From Verrucomicrobia bacterium UBA3750 (GTDB taxonomy: Bacteria; Verrucomicrobiota; Kiritimatiellia; RFP12; UBA1067): a stretch of DNA of 5,306 bases. The notes below the pieces were generated by a model, which did not search any database, was not told where the DNA came from, and saw only the letters and a list, made by a program, of their open reading frames with translations. Position 1 is the first letter of the stretch; each line of letters opens with the position of its first letter. The stretch lies in the NCBI GenBank assembly GCA_002371755.1, contig DFGM01000022.1, positions 6,599 to 11,904 of the forward strand, read 5' to 3'. Positions 1 through 5,306 of the stretch are shown piece by piece. Both the position numbers and the translations under genes were made by a program.

Positions 1-636
1 GCCGAAGTCGTAGCAGACGATGTGAAAGGTTGCCATTGTGGGAGTGTTGCCAGTTCCAATGTTGCCAGTTTCCAATGGGCCGATAGCGGCGAACTCATAA
101 GGCTCTTTGCAAGTCACTTTTGCGGCGTAGTCCTGCCCGTCGAGGCCGATCCAGGAACGGGCCTTCCCCACGGCCCATTCTTCATTCTTCATTCCGCATT
201 CTTCAGTGACGAGATACGCCTTTCGGTTGCCGTGTTCGCGTATATGCAACGTCAGGGCGCGCGTATCGACCCCGTATATGCCGGGAATGCCGTTCTCTCG
301 CATATACTCGTCAAGGCTCTTTTCCGAGCGCCAGTTGCTGGGAGTCGTCAAGTCTCCGATGACTAGTCCAGACAAAAACAAGGCGCGGCTTTCAGCGTCC
401 GCGCCATTGATTCCGTAATTTCCGACTTCCGCCGTTGTGAGGACGACGAACTGCCCGGCGTACGACGGGTCGGTAAGGATTTCCTGGTAGCCGCTCATTC
501 CCGTGTTGAACACGACCTCGCCGGAAGCGTCCTTTTTAGCGCCGAATGCGACGCCGCGAAACACCGTCCCATCGTCAAGCGCAAGGAACGCCGTCCTTTC
601 GCGCTCGCGTTTCCATTTCTCAATAAGACCGTCCAT
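1..636 (-). CDS. carA: Carbamoyl phosphate synthase small subunit, 5' part (cut by window edge)
   Basis: This is the glutaminase subunit of carbamoyl phosphate synthase. It hydrolyses glutamine and passes ammonia to CarB to make carbamoyl phosphate for pyrimidine and arginine synthesis in the cytoplasm. The frame is open for 212 codons from the ATG at 636 to the window edge. Visible family motifs are FNTGMSGYQEILTDPSYAGQ (residues 43-62), VGNYGIN (71-77), GLVIGDL (90-96), GIPGIYGVDTRALT (116-129), GLDGQD (164-169) and the entry to the class I amidotransferase domain at HIVCYDFG (205-212). The catalytic Cys and His/Glu of that domain lie beyond the edge, so activity cannot be judged. The start is supported by GGAGAG five bases upstream, and it overlaps the end of purF by 17 bases. 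Compared from memory with E. coli CarA, the length matches closely except in two variable stretches, each occupied by a short tandem repeat (listed separately). Family assignment is very secure. Confidence 0.96.
   Translation of the reverse strand, partial: MDGLIEKWKRERERTAFLALDDGTVFRGVAFGAKKDASGEVVFNTGMSGYQEILTDPSYAGQFVVLTTAEVGNYGINGADAESRALFLSGLVIGDLTTPSNWRSEKSLDEYMRENGIPGIYGVDTRALTLHIREHGNRKAYLVTEECGMKNEEWAVGKARSWIGLDGQDYAAKVTCKEPYEFAAIGPLETGNIGTGNTPTMATFHIVCYDFG
45..76. repeat. Tandem repeat of about 16 bases inside carA
   Basis: The unit TGTTGCCAGTTCCAAT (45-60) is repeated with one extra T at 60-76, sharing one base. On the coding strand it encodes the GNIGTGN stretch (residues 191-197 of CarA). 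This falls in the variable linker between the small-subunit N-terminal domain and the amidotransferase domain. The frame is kept. Confidence 0.7.
177..204. repeat. Four tandem heptamers (ATTCTTC) inside carA
   Basis: Units at 177-183, 184-190 and 198-204 are ATTCTTC; the third, at 191-197, is ATTCCGC. The coding strand reads them as the TEECGMKNEEW region (about residues 144-154), where CarA proteins vary in sequence. Conserved motifs on both sides are in the same frame, so the array has not broken the gene. Confidence 0.8.
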
Positions 637-2326
637 TGTTTCTCTCCAAATAGTTTTCAACAGCCGTAGCAAGCACTTTGCTTCCGCCCGGTGTCGGATA
701 GTCGCCGGTGAAATACCAGTCGCCACGCGACCCCGGGCATGATTCGCGAAGAGCCTCCAGCGACTGAAATACGACCTTGACTTCCGCCTTCATCCCTGGC
801 GGCGTCAACAGCCTCGCAATTTCCGCGCAATGCTGCTCGTCGGTGAACTGGCTGTACAGTTCAGGCAAGGGCCGCGTCCTGAGGCAACTACTGGCAGCGT
901 CGCCCAGCAATTTCACAAGCGCCTTGAACGCGACGAGTTCGCCGAGTGTCGACATGTCTATGCCGTAGCAGTCGGGATAGCGGATCGGCGGTGCGCTGGA
1001 GGCGACGACGATCCGCTTGGGACCAAGCCGGTCGAGCATCGGCAGGATGGCGCTCTTCATCGTGTTGCCTCTGACAATCGAGTCATCGAGCACGACAAGC
1101 GTGTCGCGTCCGGTGCGCACCAGTCCGTAAGTGACATCATAGACGTGCTTGTAGAACTCGCGCCGCGCCGCAGCATCGGCGATGAATGTGCGGAACTTCG
1201 CGTCCTTGACGATGACCTCGCCGAAGCGGGGGATAAATGTCGCACGCGAAGTCCGCAAAGATCGCGAAGTGGCTTCAAGCTTTTCGCTTTGTGGACTTTG
1301 CGAACTTTGCGTGAGGCATTCTACGAAAAGCGCTTCCAAAAGGCCGTGGAACGCCGTCCTCGCGGAGTTGGGGATGTAGCTGAAGAATATGTCTTCTAGA
1401 GGGGAGTCTGCCGCCTTGAGAACATCCGGGACAAGTGCGGCGCCGAGTGCCATGCGTTCGCGGTGTATGGCGGCGTCGTTTGCGCGCGAGAAGTAGATTC
1501 GCTCAAACACGCATTCTCTCGCCGGAGCTGGCGGCAGCACCTGCACAAACTCCACGCCGCCAGTCGGCGATACCGTCAATGCAACGCCGCGCGGAAGTTC
1601 CTTCACGGCTTCGGGAGGCACGTCGAATGCGGCCTGAATCGCAGGGCGTTCGCTGGCGACTACGACGACATCGTCATTGATGAAGTACCATCCAGGGCGA
1701 ATGCCATGCGCATCCCGAAGGGCGAACGCCCTGCCGTCCGCGGTAGCGCCGCACAGTGCCCAGGCGCCGTCCGCGCCGGCCAGAGCTTTTTCGACGGCGC
1801 GCAGGAGGCTGCCTCCGGACGCCGCGCTTCTCAACTCGTGTGCAATCATTTCACAGACGAGATAGCCATCGGCGCGGCTCGTCGGGAATTCCCCTTCGCT
1901 GCGGTAGCGCTCGAAAAGCGCCGCCGTGTTCGTGAGGTTGAAGTTGCCGGCGAGAAGGACGGTGTTTGCAAGTTCGCTAGCCTCGTGAACGAACGGATGG
2001 CAAAACGCCACCTCGTTTTTACCGAAGGTGGCGTAGCGAAGATGACCAAGGAAAATGCGTTCGTCTTTGCCGCACGTCCGCTTACCGATGGCACCGAGTA
2101 TGTCTGCGAGCGGAGTGGAAGATGCTGACTTCGCCACCCAGTAGGGCATCTCTCCAGGCTCTGGGTTTGCGCGTATGATTGCCGCTCCGGCTCCGTCCTG
2201 CCCGCGGTTGTGCTGCTTTTCCAACAGGAGCGAAAGCTTCGTCCCGCCATAGTCGCCTGTGGCGGATGCTGGCTTTCTCAAAACCACCATCGCCACGGCG
2301 CATTCATGCTTCAGTTCGTCCGACAT
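620..2326 (-). CDS. purF: Amidophosphoribosyltransferase, long Bacteroides-type variant
   Basis: PurF-type enzyme, which transfers glutamine nitrogen to PRPP to give phosphoribosylamine, the first step of purine synthesis in the cytoplasm. The 568-residue protein has an N-terminal Ntn glutaminase domain: Cys9 after an eight-residue propeptide, HNRGQDGAG (39-47), GHLRYATFG (94-102), GNFNLTN (127-133) and RDAHGIRP (204-211). A C-terminal phosphoribosyltransferase domain follows, with the PRPP loop VVLDDSIVRGNTMK (411-424) and APPIRYPDCYGIDM (445-458). It is longer than canonical PurF (roughly 470-510 residues). It matches, from memory, the Bacteroides paralogue sharing SIPN/FIPN, RTFIA and HVYD(V/I)TYG. 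I chose the ATG at 2326 because MSDELKHEC matches the family start, although an in-frame TTG at 2428 would add 34 unrelated residues. No clear Shine-Dalgarno precedes it. The end overlaps carA by 17 bases. Residues 339-361 are encoded by a palindromic repeat. Its exact role beside any canonical PurF is unknown. Confidence 0.93.
   Translation of the reverse strand: MSDELKHECAVAMVVLRKPASATGDYGGTKLSLLLEKQHNRGQDGAGAAIIRANPEPGEMPYWVAKSASSTPLADILGAIGKRTCGKDERIFLGHLRYATFGKNEVAFCHPFVHEASELANTVLLAGNFNLTNTAALFERYRSEGEFPTSRADGYLVCEMIAHELRSAASGGSLLRAVEKALAGADGAWALCGATADGRAFALRDAHGIRPGWYFINDDVVVVASERPAIQAAFDVPPEAVKELPRGVALTVSPTGGVEFVQVLPPAPARECVFERIYFSRANDAAIHRERMALGAALVPDVLKAADSPLEDIFFSYIPNSARTAFHGLLEALFVECLTQSSQSPQSEKLEATSRSLRTSRATFIPRFGEVIVKDAKFRTFIADAAARREFYKHVYDVTYGLVRTGRDTLVVLDDSIVRGNTMKSAILPMLDRLGPKRIVVASSAPPIRYPDCYGIDMSTLGELVAFKALVKLLGDAASSCLRTRPLPELYSQFTDEQHCAEIARLLTPPGMKAEVKVVFQSLEALRESCPGSRGDWYFTGDYPTPGGSKVLATAVENYLERNNGRSY
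642..647 (-). promoter_or_regulatory. Ribosome binding site of carA, inside purF
   Basis: GGAGAG lies five bases before the carA ATG and within the last codons of purF, so carA is probably translated by ribosomes finishing purF. It fixes the carA start at 636. Confidence 0.75.
1245..1311. repeat. Imperfect palindromic repeat of about 67 bases inside purF
   Basis: The arms at 1245-1263 and 1293-1311 are inverted copies, identical at 15 of 19 positions by my count, around a 29-base centre that contains a further GCGAA/TTCGC pairing. Each arm is made of 9-base units. The coding strand therefore reads tripeptide repeats: QSS, QSP, QSE in one arm and TSR, SLR, TSR in the other. The segment lies in a poorly conserved stretch between the FSYIPN motif and VKDAKFRTFIA of PurF, and the frame is intact. 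Confidence 0.75.
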
Positions 2327-2542
2327 ATGCGACCGAGTTAGCACATTCCGTGCCAACCACGAAATCCGCCTCTTCGGTGCATAATCCTTACACTTCCTGT
2401 AATCCTCTCGCCTACCACTAGGCAACAAATGTAAAAGGAGCCATAATCCGCCTTGCCTATAACATGTACCCGATATGGCTCTTTATGCTCCAAAGCGTCG
2501 CCTCTGCCTCGATGACAACGTGCTGCCGCAGGGCCTGTTTGG
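2327..2542. other. Non-coding gap upstream of purF
   Basis: This 216-base stretch separates the secreted-protein gene from purF. It contains a large inverted repeat (2438-2481) and a small perfect hairpin, GCCTA-CCAC-TAGGC (2410-2423). I see no convincing sigma-70 promoter for purF; GATTAT at 2381-2386 could be a weak -10 but lacks a good -35. Short open frames cross the gap on both strands without a ribosome binding site or clear homology. Confidence 0.5.
2433..2484 (-). terminator. Possible terminator after the secreted-protein gene
   Basis: GAGCCATA (2438-2445) and TATGGCTC (2474-2481) form a perfect 8-base inverted repeat. On the minus strand a short CTTTTAC run follows the stem, and AAA before it can extend the pairing past a one-base bulge. 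The 28-base loop is long for an intrinsic terminator, so this is only a candidate. It lies about 60-110 bases after the TAG stop at 2543. Confidence 0.35.
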
Positions 2543-3607
2543 CTAGGGATTCTCGCCGACCGTGACTTTGTAGAACCCCTTGTCGCCGACCTGCCTGACT
2601 ACGCCCAGATAAAGCGGCCCACCAGTCCCCAGAACTTTCTCGCCGGTTGTCATTGCGTCTAGGTCATCGCCCCACGCCGCCTGGTAGTAGAGACCTTTGT
2701 AGCTTTCCACGGCCAGAGCACCCAGCTTCGAATCGTCATCGGTCGGAGGGGCCGAGATTTCATCTTTGGCGACATTTGCGAGAAGACCGGAAGGGTCGGC
2801 GTATTCAGATTCTTCCTTCGATACCGGCGATGCGATTGCCGGTGGATTCAACATGACCGTGGCGGATTTGCCGTTCGGCGCGATTACGATGTGATAGGCC
2901 GCATTGTCCACGGCAAACGAGAAATCGCTTTCCGTCAAGGTCTCGCCAGACTTCGCTTCGATAACGTATTTCCCGTCGGAGACGGAAACCGTGCCCTTGT
3001 CAGACCAGACACCCTGTCGCACCTGCCAGATGGGGATGTCGCTCTTCACAATCTGCACAGCGGCAATGCACCCGCGAATCTTCACGCCGACGCCCCTGTG
3101 CCCGACGACCGTCAGGGTGCTGCCGCATGTGACATCGGAAACAAGCACATTCGTCCCAATCTCCGCTGCGCTCATTCTCGACATCCCCCACGGTGCAGAC
3201 CCTTTAGTAGTGACGCCGTCCGCCGCCGAATAGTCGACGTCATTCACGGTGACATGGCCGAACTGTGCATCCGTCGTATCCGTCGAGCAATACACCACGA
3301 CTCTGTAGGTGTCAAACGGGATGTTCGTAATCGTTACGCTCGGGTTGGGGAATGCCGAGTTCTCGTCGATGTATCCGCGCAGGACGCTTGCTCCGGATGT
3401 GGGATATGTCGCCGTGTTGTGGTAGGAGCCGCGCGAACCCGAAACTGCGACGCCCAGATTTGTGCCGCAGGCCGCCGCAAAGGCCACGCCGTCCGTCACG
3501 TAGCCACCCATGGAAACAGTCGCCGAGCCGTTTCCGCCTGCGACATTGTTCCATGCTCCTGCGACAGCCTCGTAGCCGGGCGCTCCAGTCGCGGATGGCG
3601 TGGCGAT
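2543..3607 (-). pseudogene. C-terminal remainder of the secreted protein, beyond the TGA
   Basis: These 354 codons continue the upstream frame. The first possible start is the ATG at 3511, which would give 322 residues. That ATG has no Shine-Dalgarno and no signal peptide, and it would remove conserved-looking residues such as AWNNVAGGNGS (18-28 of this segment), so an independent gene is unlikely. Residues 1-188 look like the rest of one jelly-roll-type domain begun by SISINF before the TGA: VLRGYID (75-81), VTITNIPFDTYRVVVY (91-106), VTVND (119-123), closing with IAAVQIVK (181-188). A region with SGETLTESDFSFAVD (220-234) follows. The end module is GLYYQAAWGDDLD...LYLGVV...GFYKVTV (305-350), a pattern I recall closing many secreted proteins of PVC-group gut bacteria. 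No membrane anchor or sorting signal is visible at the C terminus. It is either dead or reached only by readthrough. Confidence 0.65.
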
Positions 3608-3610
3608 TCA
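3608..3610 (-). other. In-frame TGA splitting the secreted-protein gene
   Basis: The coding strand reads AAT TCC TGA ATC GCC. Both flanking frames are the same, with 491 codons before and 354 after, ending at TAG (2543-2545). No separate start or ribosome binding site serves the second part. A single base change from a sense codon would explain it. Confidence 0.9.
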
Positions 3611-5083
3611 GGAATTGACGTCGTGAGTGAAGTTTATGCTTATCGAGCGGCAGTCGTCCGCCTTGGCCAACGCCAGACCATAGAGTCCATAGCCTTTCAT
3701 ATCATCGCCGGTCGCCAAACTAGAACCGGAACCCGTGAAACTCTTGCCGAAGTCGGCGAGCGTCGTGGTGTTTCTCGCCCCATAGGCCCTGGCCCATACA
3801 TCGCCGCCGACTTGAGTGAACTCCACCGCAACGGCTTTCACGAAACCGTCATCGACTCTCTGCGCTAGATACGTAATGCCGGCAAGCTCGCCTGCGGAGT
3901 CGCGCGTCTCGCTGCGGCAGAAGAGCGTCGCTTCGCCGTTAACCAGCCAGCCGCCACCCATCCTGATGCGAATCGGCGTGTCGGGAGATAGGTCAGAAAG
4001 CTCCATTCCCCTGAACGCCGGCTGCGCCTCCTCCGTCAGATACTCTCCAGTATTCGAAAGATACGATTTCCACTCTTCCATGATGACGCCGCCGGCGACT
4101 GCGCGGAAATCGAACTTTTCCAGTTCTTCGGCAGTCGGCTTCACCTCTGCGGAGAGAGCGATGCTTCCCTCCGAGACGAAATACACCTCGTCGCAAGCGA
4201 ACGGCTCGTCGAGATCAATCGTCGCATCGGCGGCGATGCGCAGGGTCAGCACTCTCCCGCCATCCGGAATACGCCCGTTTATGGACGACACCGCCTCGTC
4301 GCCTGCAACATCGAGAGAGACGGACGACGCGAATTTGAAATCATTGATGTCACACTTCCTCGTGTTTATGCGGGCAATGCCGGTTATCTTCATTCCCTTG
4401 GCATTGATAAGCGACGATGCAGGCTCCTGGCGGCATCCGCCTACCGTAACGCCCCATACGCCCTTCCCGTTATCGTTTATCGAGTGGAGATACAGCTGCG
4501 AGTATTGGCTGCCCATATAGGTTTTGTATGCACTGACGAATGTCTCGTCTGTCTCGCTTCGGTAATGTATGGTGGCTCCCTTGTTCGCGCCATATGTGAA
4601 CGCGATGTATCCGCGCTCCGGGAGACTTCCCCACACGGGAAGGTCGCCATTCTTTTCCCACGGCTGAAGCTGCCCGCCGGCGTTTGGAGTCCCCACCGGA
4701 TTCCATACGCATCCGACCTGCCCGTCCGGCGTAAGACGATAGCCCGCGCGGTCGTAGTCTATGCCGTTCACCGCCGCGGCCACGACCACCTGATCCTTTG
4801 CGGCCGGCTTCAGGCAGCGATAGCGGAATATAACCGTCTCGTAGATTTCATGGGTTCCTGAAAACACCTGATTCACATCGATTCCACCATAAGACGAATC
4901 GATGGTGATGGTGTTGCCGTCTTCGCTGACGGAGTTGCCGTTCAGGCGCAGGTATATCCCGGCTGCTGCCGAGGCGGAATCAGTAAAGCCGCCGTCCCAT
5001 ACGATGTTGCCTTGCGAGTCTGCACAACGGGCTACAGTGGCAAACGCAACGCTTGCCAATACCGCATACGCCATTTTCTTCAT
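3608..5083 (-). CDS. Secreted beta-rich protein, N-terminal part up to in-frame TGA
   Basis: A 491-residue open frame with no recognised enzymatic family. It starts with a signal peptide: MKK, a hydrophobic stretch at about 5-18, and likely cleavage around residues 18-21. VARC is a poor lipobox because of Arg before Cys, so a lipoprotein is unlikely. Residues 26-250 are beta-rich with many Trp, Tyr and Gly, and could be a lectin-like sandwich. Further beta-rich blocks cover about 253-330 and 345-475. A new domain seems to begin at SISINF (480-485), but TGA ends the frame six residues later. The same frame then continues without another stop for 354 codons. The start at 5083 is supported by AAAGGG seven bases upstream and a promoter further up. 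The product is probably exported to the surface or periplasm; no catalytic motif is visible. It may be a truncated protein, one half of a readthrough product, or part of a pseudogene. Confidence 0.8.
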   Translation of the reverse strand: MKKMAYAVLASVAFATVARCADSQGNIVWDGGFTDSASAAAGIYLRLNGNSVSEDGNTITIDSSYGGIDVNQVFSGTHEIYETVIFRYRCLKPAAKDQVVVAAAVNGIDYDRAGYRLTPDGQVGCVWNPVGTPNAGGQLQPWEKNGDLPVWGSLPERGYIAFTYGANKGATIHYRSETDETFVSAYKTYMGSQYSQLYLHSINDNGKGVWGVTVGGCRQEPASSLINAKGMKITGIARINTRKCDINDFKFASSVSLDVAGDEAVSSINGRIPDGGRVLTLRIAADATIDLDEPFACDEVYFVSEGSIALSAEVKPTAEELEKFDFRAVAGGVIMEEWKSYLSNTGEYLTEEAQPAFRGMELSDLSPDTPIRIRMGGGWLVNGEATLFCRSETRDSAGELAGITYLAQRVDDGFVKAVAVEFTQVGGDVWARAYGARNTTTLADFGKSFTGSGSSLATGDDMKGYGLYGLALAKADDCRSISINFTHDVNS

Positions 5084-5090
5084 CGCATTT

Positions 5091-5096
5091 CCCTTT
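5091..5096 (-). promoter_or_regulatory. Ribosome binding site of the secreted-protein gene
   Basis: AAAGGG lies seven bases before the ATG at 5083, in a purine-rich run. It is a moderate Shine-Dalgarno match and supports this start. Confidence 0.55.
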
Positions 5097-5158
5097 CTTT
5101 GACAATTGGTCTTAGTTCAAGACTCCAGCAACGACCCGGTTCTTGCCTGTTCGTGCGC

Positions 5159-5187
5159 ATTATACCATATTCCCGTTTTCTCGTCTA
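5159..5187 (-). promoter_or_regulatory. Sigma-70-type promoter of the secreted-protein gene
   Basis: A perfect TATAAT (5159-5164) is separated by exactly 17 bases from TAGACG (5182-5187), which matches the TTGACA consensus at four of six positions. Transcription would start near 5152, giving a leader of about 70 bases. That leader holds a small hairpin, GTCTT-GAACT-AAGAC (5110-5124), and one copy of an inverted motif. Confidence 0.7.
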
Positions 5188-5208
5188 CCAGCGCCATGCA
5201 AAACCGGA

Positions 5209-5229
5209 TGGGCCGCGATTCGCGGCCCA
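5209..5229. terminator. GC-rich perfect palindrome between the divergent genes
   Basis: A 9-base perfect stem (TGGGCCGCG paired with CGCGGCCCA) surrounds a three-base loop. On the minus strand TTTT follows after five further bases, so it could be a weak terminator for a gene right of the window. If the gene starting at 5264 on the plus strand is real, a leader hairpin or protein-binding site is more likely. The structure is clear, the role is not. Confidence 0.4.
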
Positions 5230-5263
5230 GGTTCGCCAAGGCCGGGTCGTCCCGGTCAGATAA

Positions 5264-5306
5264 ATGACGAATGAAGAGCTGACGTTTGCTACGTCTGCGG
5301 CGGCGG
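5264..5306 (+). CDS. Possible start of a divergent gene (partial)
   Basis: The ATG at 5264 directly follows an in-frame TAA and opens a frame that reads MTNEELTFATSAAA before the edge. The composition looks like a normal protein start, and the position opposite the secreted-protein promoter suits a divergent gene. No clear Shine-Dalgarno precedes it and 14 codons are too few to name a family. The alternative, minus-strand coding across 5210-5306, gives only Arg-rich or unrecognised peptides that stop within or just past the promoter. Confidence 0.4.
   Translation, partial: MTNEELTFATSAAA

Larger units (their letters stand above)
5131..5250. repeat. Inverted pair of a 14-15 base motif in the divergent leaders
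   Basis: The minus strand at 5145-5131 reads CAAGAACCGGGTCGT and the plus strand at 5237-5250 reads CAAGGCCGGGTCGT. Nine bases, CCGGGTCGT, are identical, and CAAG precedes in both. One copy lies in the leader of the secreted-protein gene. The other lies 13 bases before the ATG at 5264, so each is upstream of its own gene in the same orientation. Confidence 0.5.

Noticed and set aside
830..2128. Long plus-strand open frames opposite purF (830-1399 and 1463-2128)
   Set aside because: They are shadows of the well-supported minus-strand purF, Arg/Ala-rich and without recognisable motifs.
2341..2356. Sigma-54-like promoter (TTGGCAC...GTGCT, GG-N10-GC) before purF
   Set aside because: Transcription would start about three bases before the ATG, leaving no leader, and no activator gene or site is visible. 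It is probably chance.
2326..2428. Longer PurF starting at the TTG at 2428
   Set aside because: The extra 34 residues are Arg-rich and unlike the family, while MSDELKHEC fits the known start and the short propeptide before the catalytic Cys.
2410..2481. Riboswitch in the purF leader
   Set aside because: Two hairpins are present, but the conserved purine or other riboswitch core sequences were not found by eye.
3560..3610. Selenocysteine insertion or an alternative genetic code at the TGA
   Set aside because: There is no CxxU or UxxC redox context, I see no clear SECIS-like hairpin after the codon, and the TGA ending purF behaves as a normal stop next to carA.
2891..3868. Plus-strand open frame of 325 codons opposite the secreted-protein gene
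   Set aside because: It has no ribosome binding site, its Arg/His/Cys-rich composition is typical of an antisense frame, and it spans the TGA region without domain features.

Overview
The window holds one compact block of genes on the minus strand, plus the probable first codons of a divergent gene at the right edge. From right to left, which is the direction of transcription, it contains a promoter region, a gene for a secreted beta-rich protein split by one in-frame TGA, a 216-base gap, a purF-type amidophosphoribosyltransferase gene, and the 5' two-fifths or so of carA (carbamoyl phosphate synthase small subunit), which is cut off by the left edge.

The organism is probably a bacterium of the PVC group, perhaps a gut-type Kiritimatiellota or Lentisphaerota member. 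I infer this from two recalled resemblances. The PurF resembles the long variant best known from Bacteroides rather than the canonical enzyme. The secreted protein has the architecture I associate with large families in such genomes: a jelly-roll-like domain with a WNN motif and a closing GLYYQAAW...GFYKVTV module. No 16S gene or other marker is present, so this placement is tentative.

Region by region: 1-636 is carA (5' part). 620-2326 is purF, whose last 17 bases overlap the start of carA, so the two are probably one translationally coupled operon for nucleotide precursor synthesis. Both enzymes use glutamine as nitrogen donor, and carB would be expected beyond the left edge. 2327-2542 is non-coding, with a possible terminator and a small hairpin. 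2543-5083 is a single reading frame of 846 codons before its TAG stop, interrupted only by TGA at 3608-3610. 5084-5263 carries a good sigma-70-type promoter for this gene, a ribosome binding site, a GC-rich palindrome, and a 14-15 base motif repeated in inverted orientation. From 5264 a plus-strand reading frame runs off the edge.

The most interesting features are small. A roughly 67-base imperfect palindrome, built of 9-base units, lies in frame inside purF. Two further tandem repeats lie in frame in variable stretches of carA. The TGA cuts the secreted protein inside what looks like one domain. No complete new defence, mobile or signalling system is visible.
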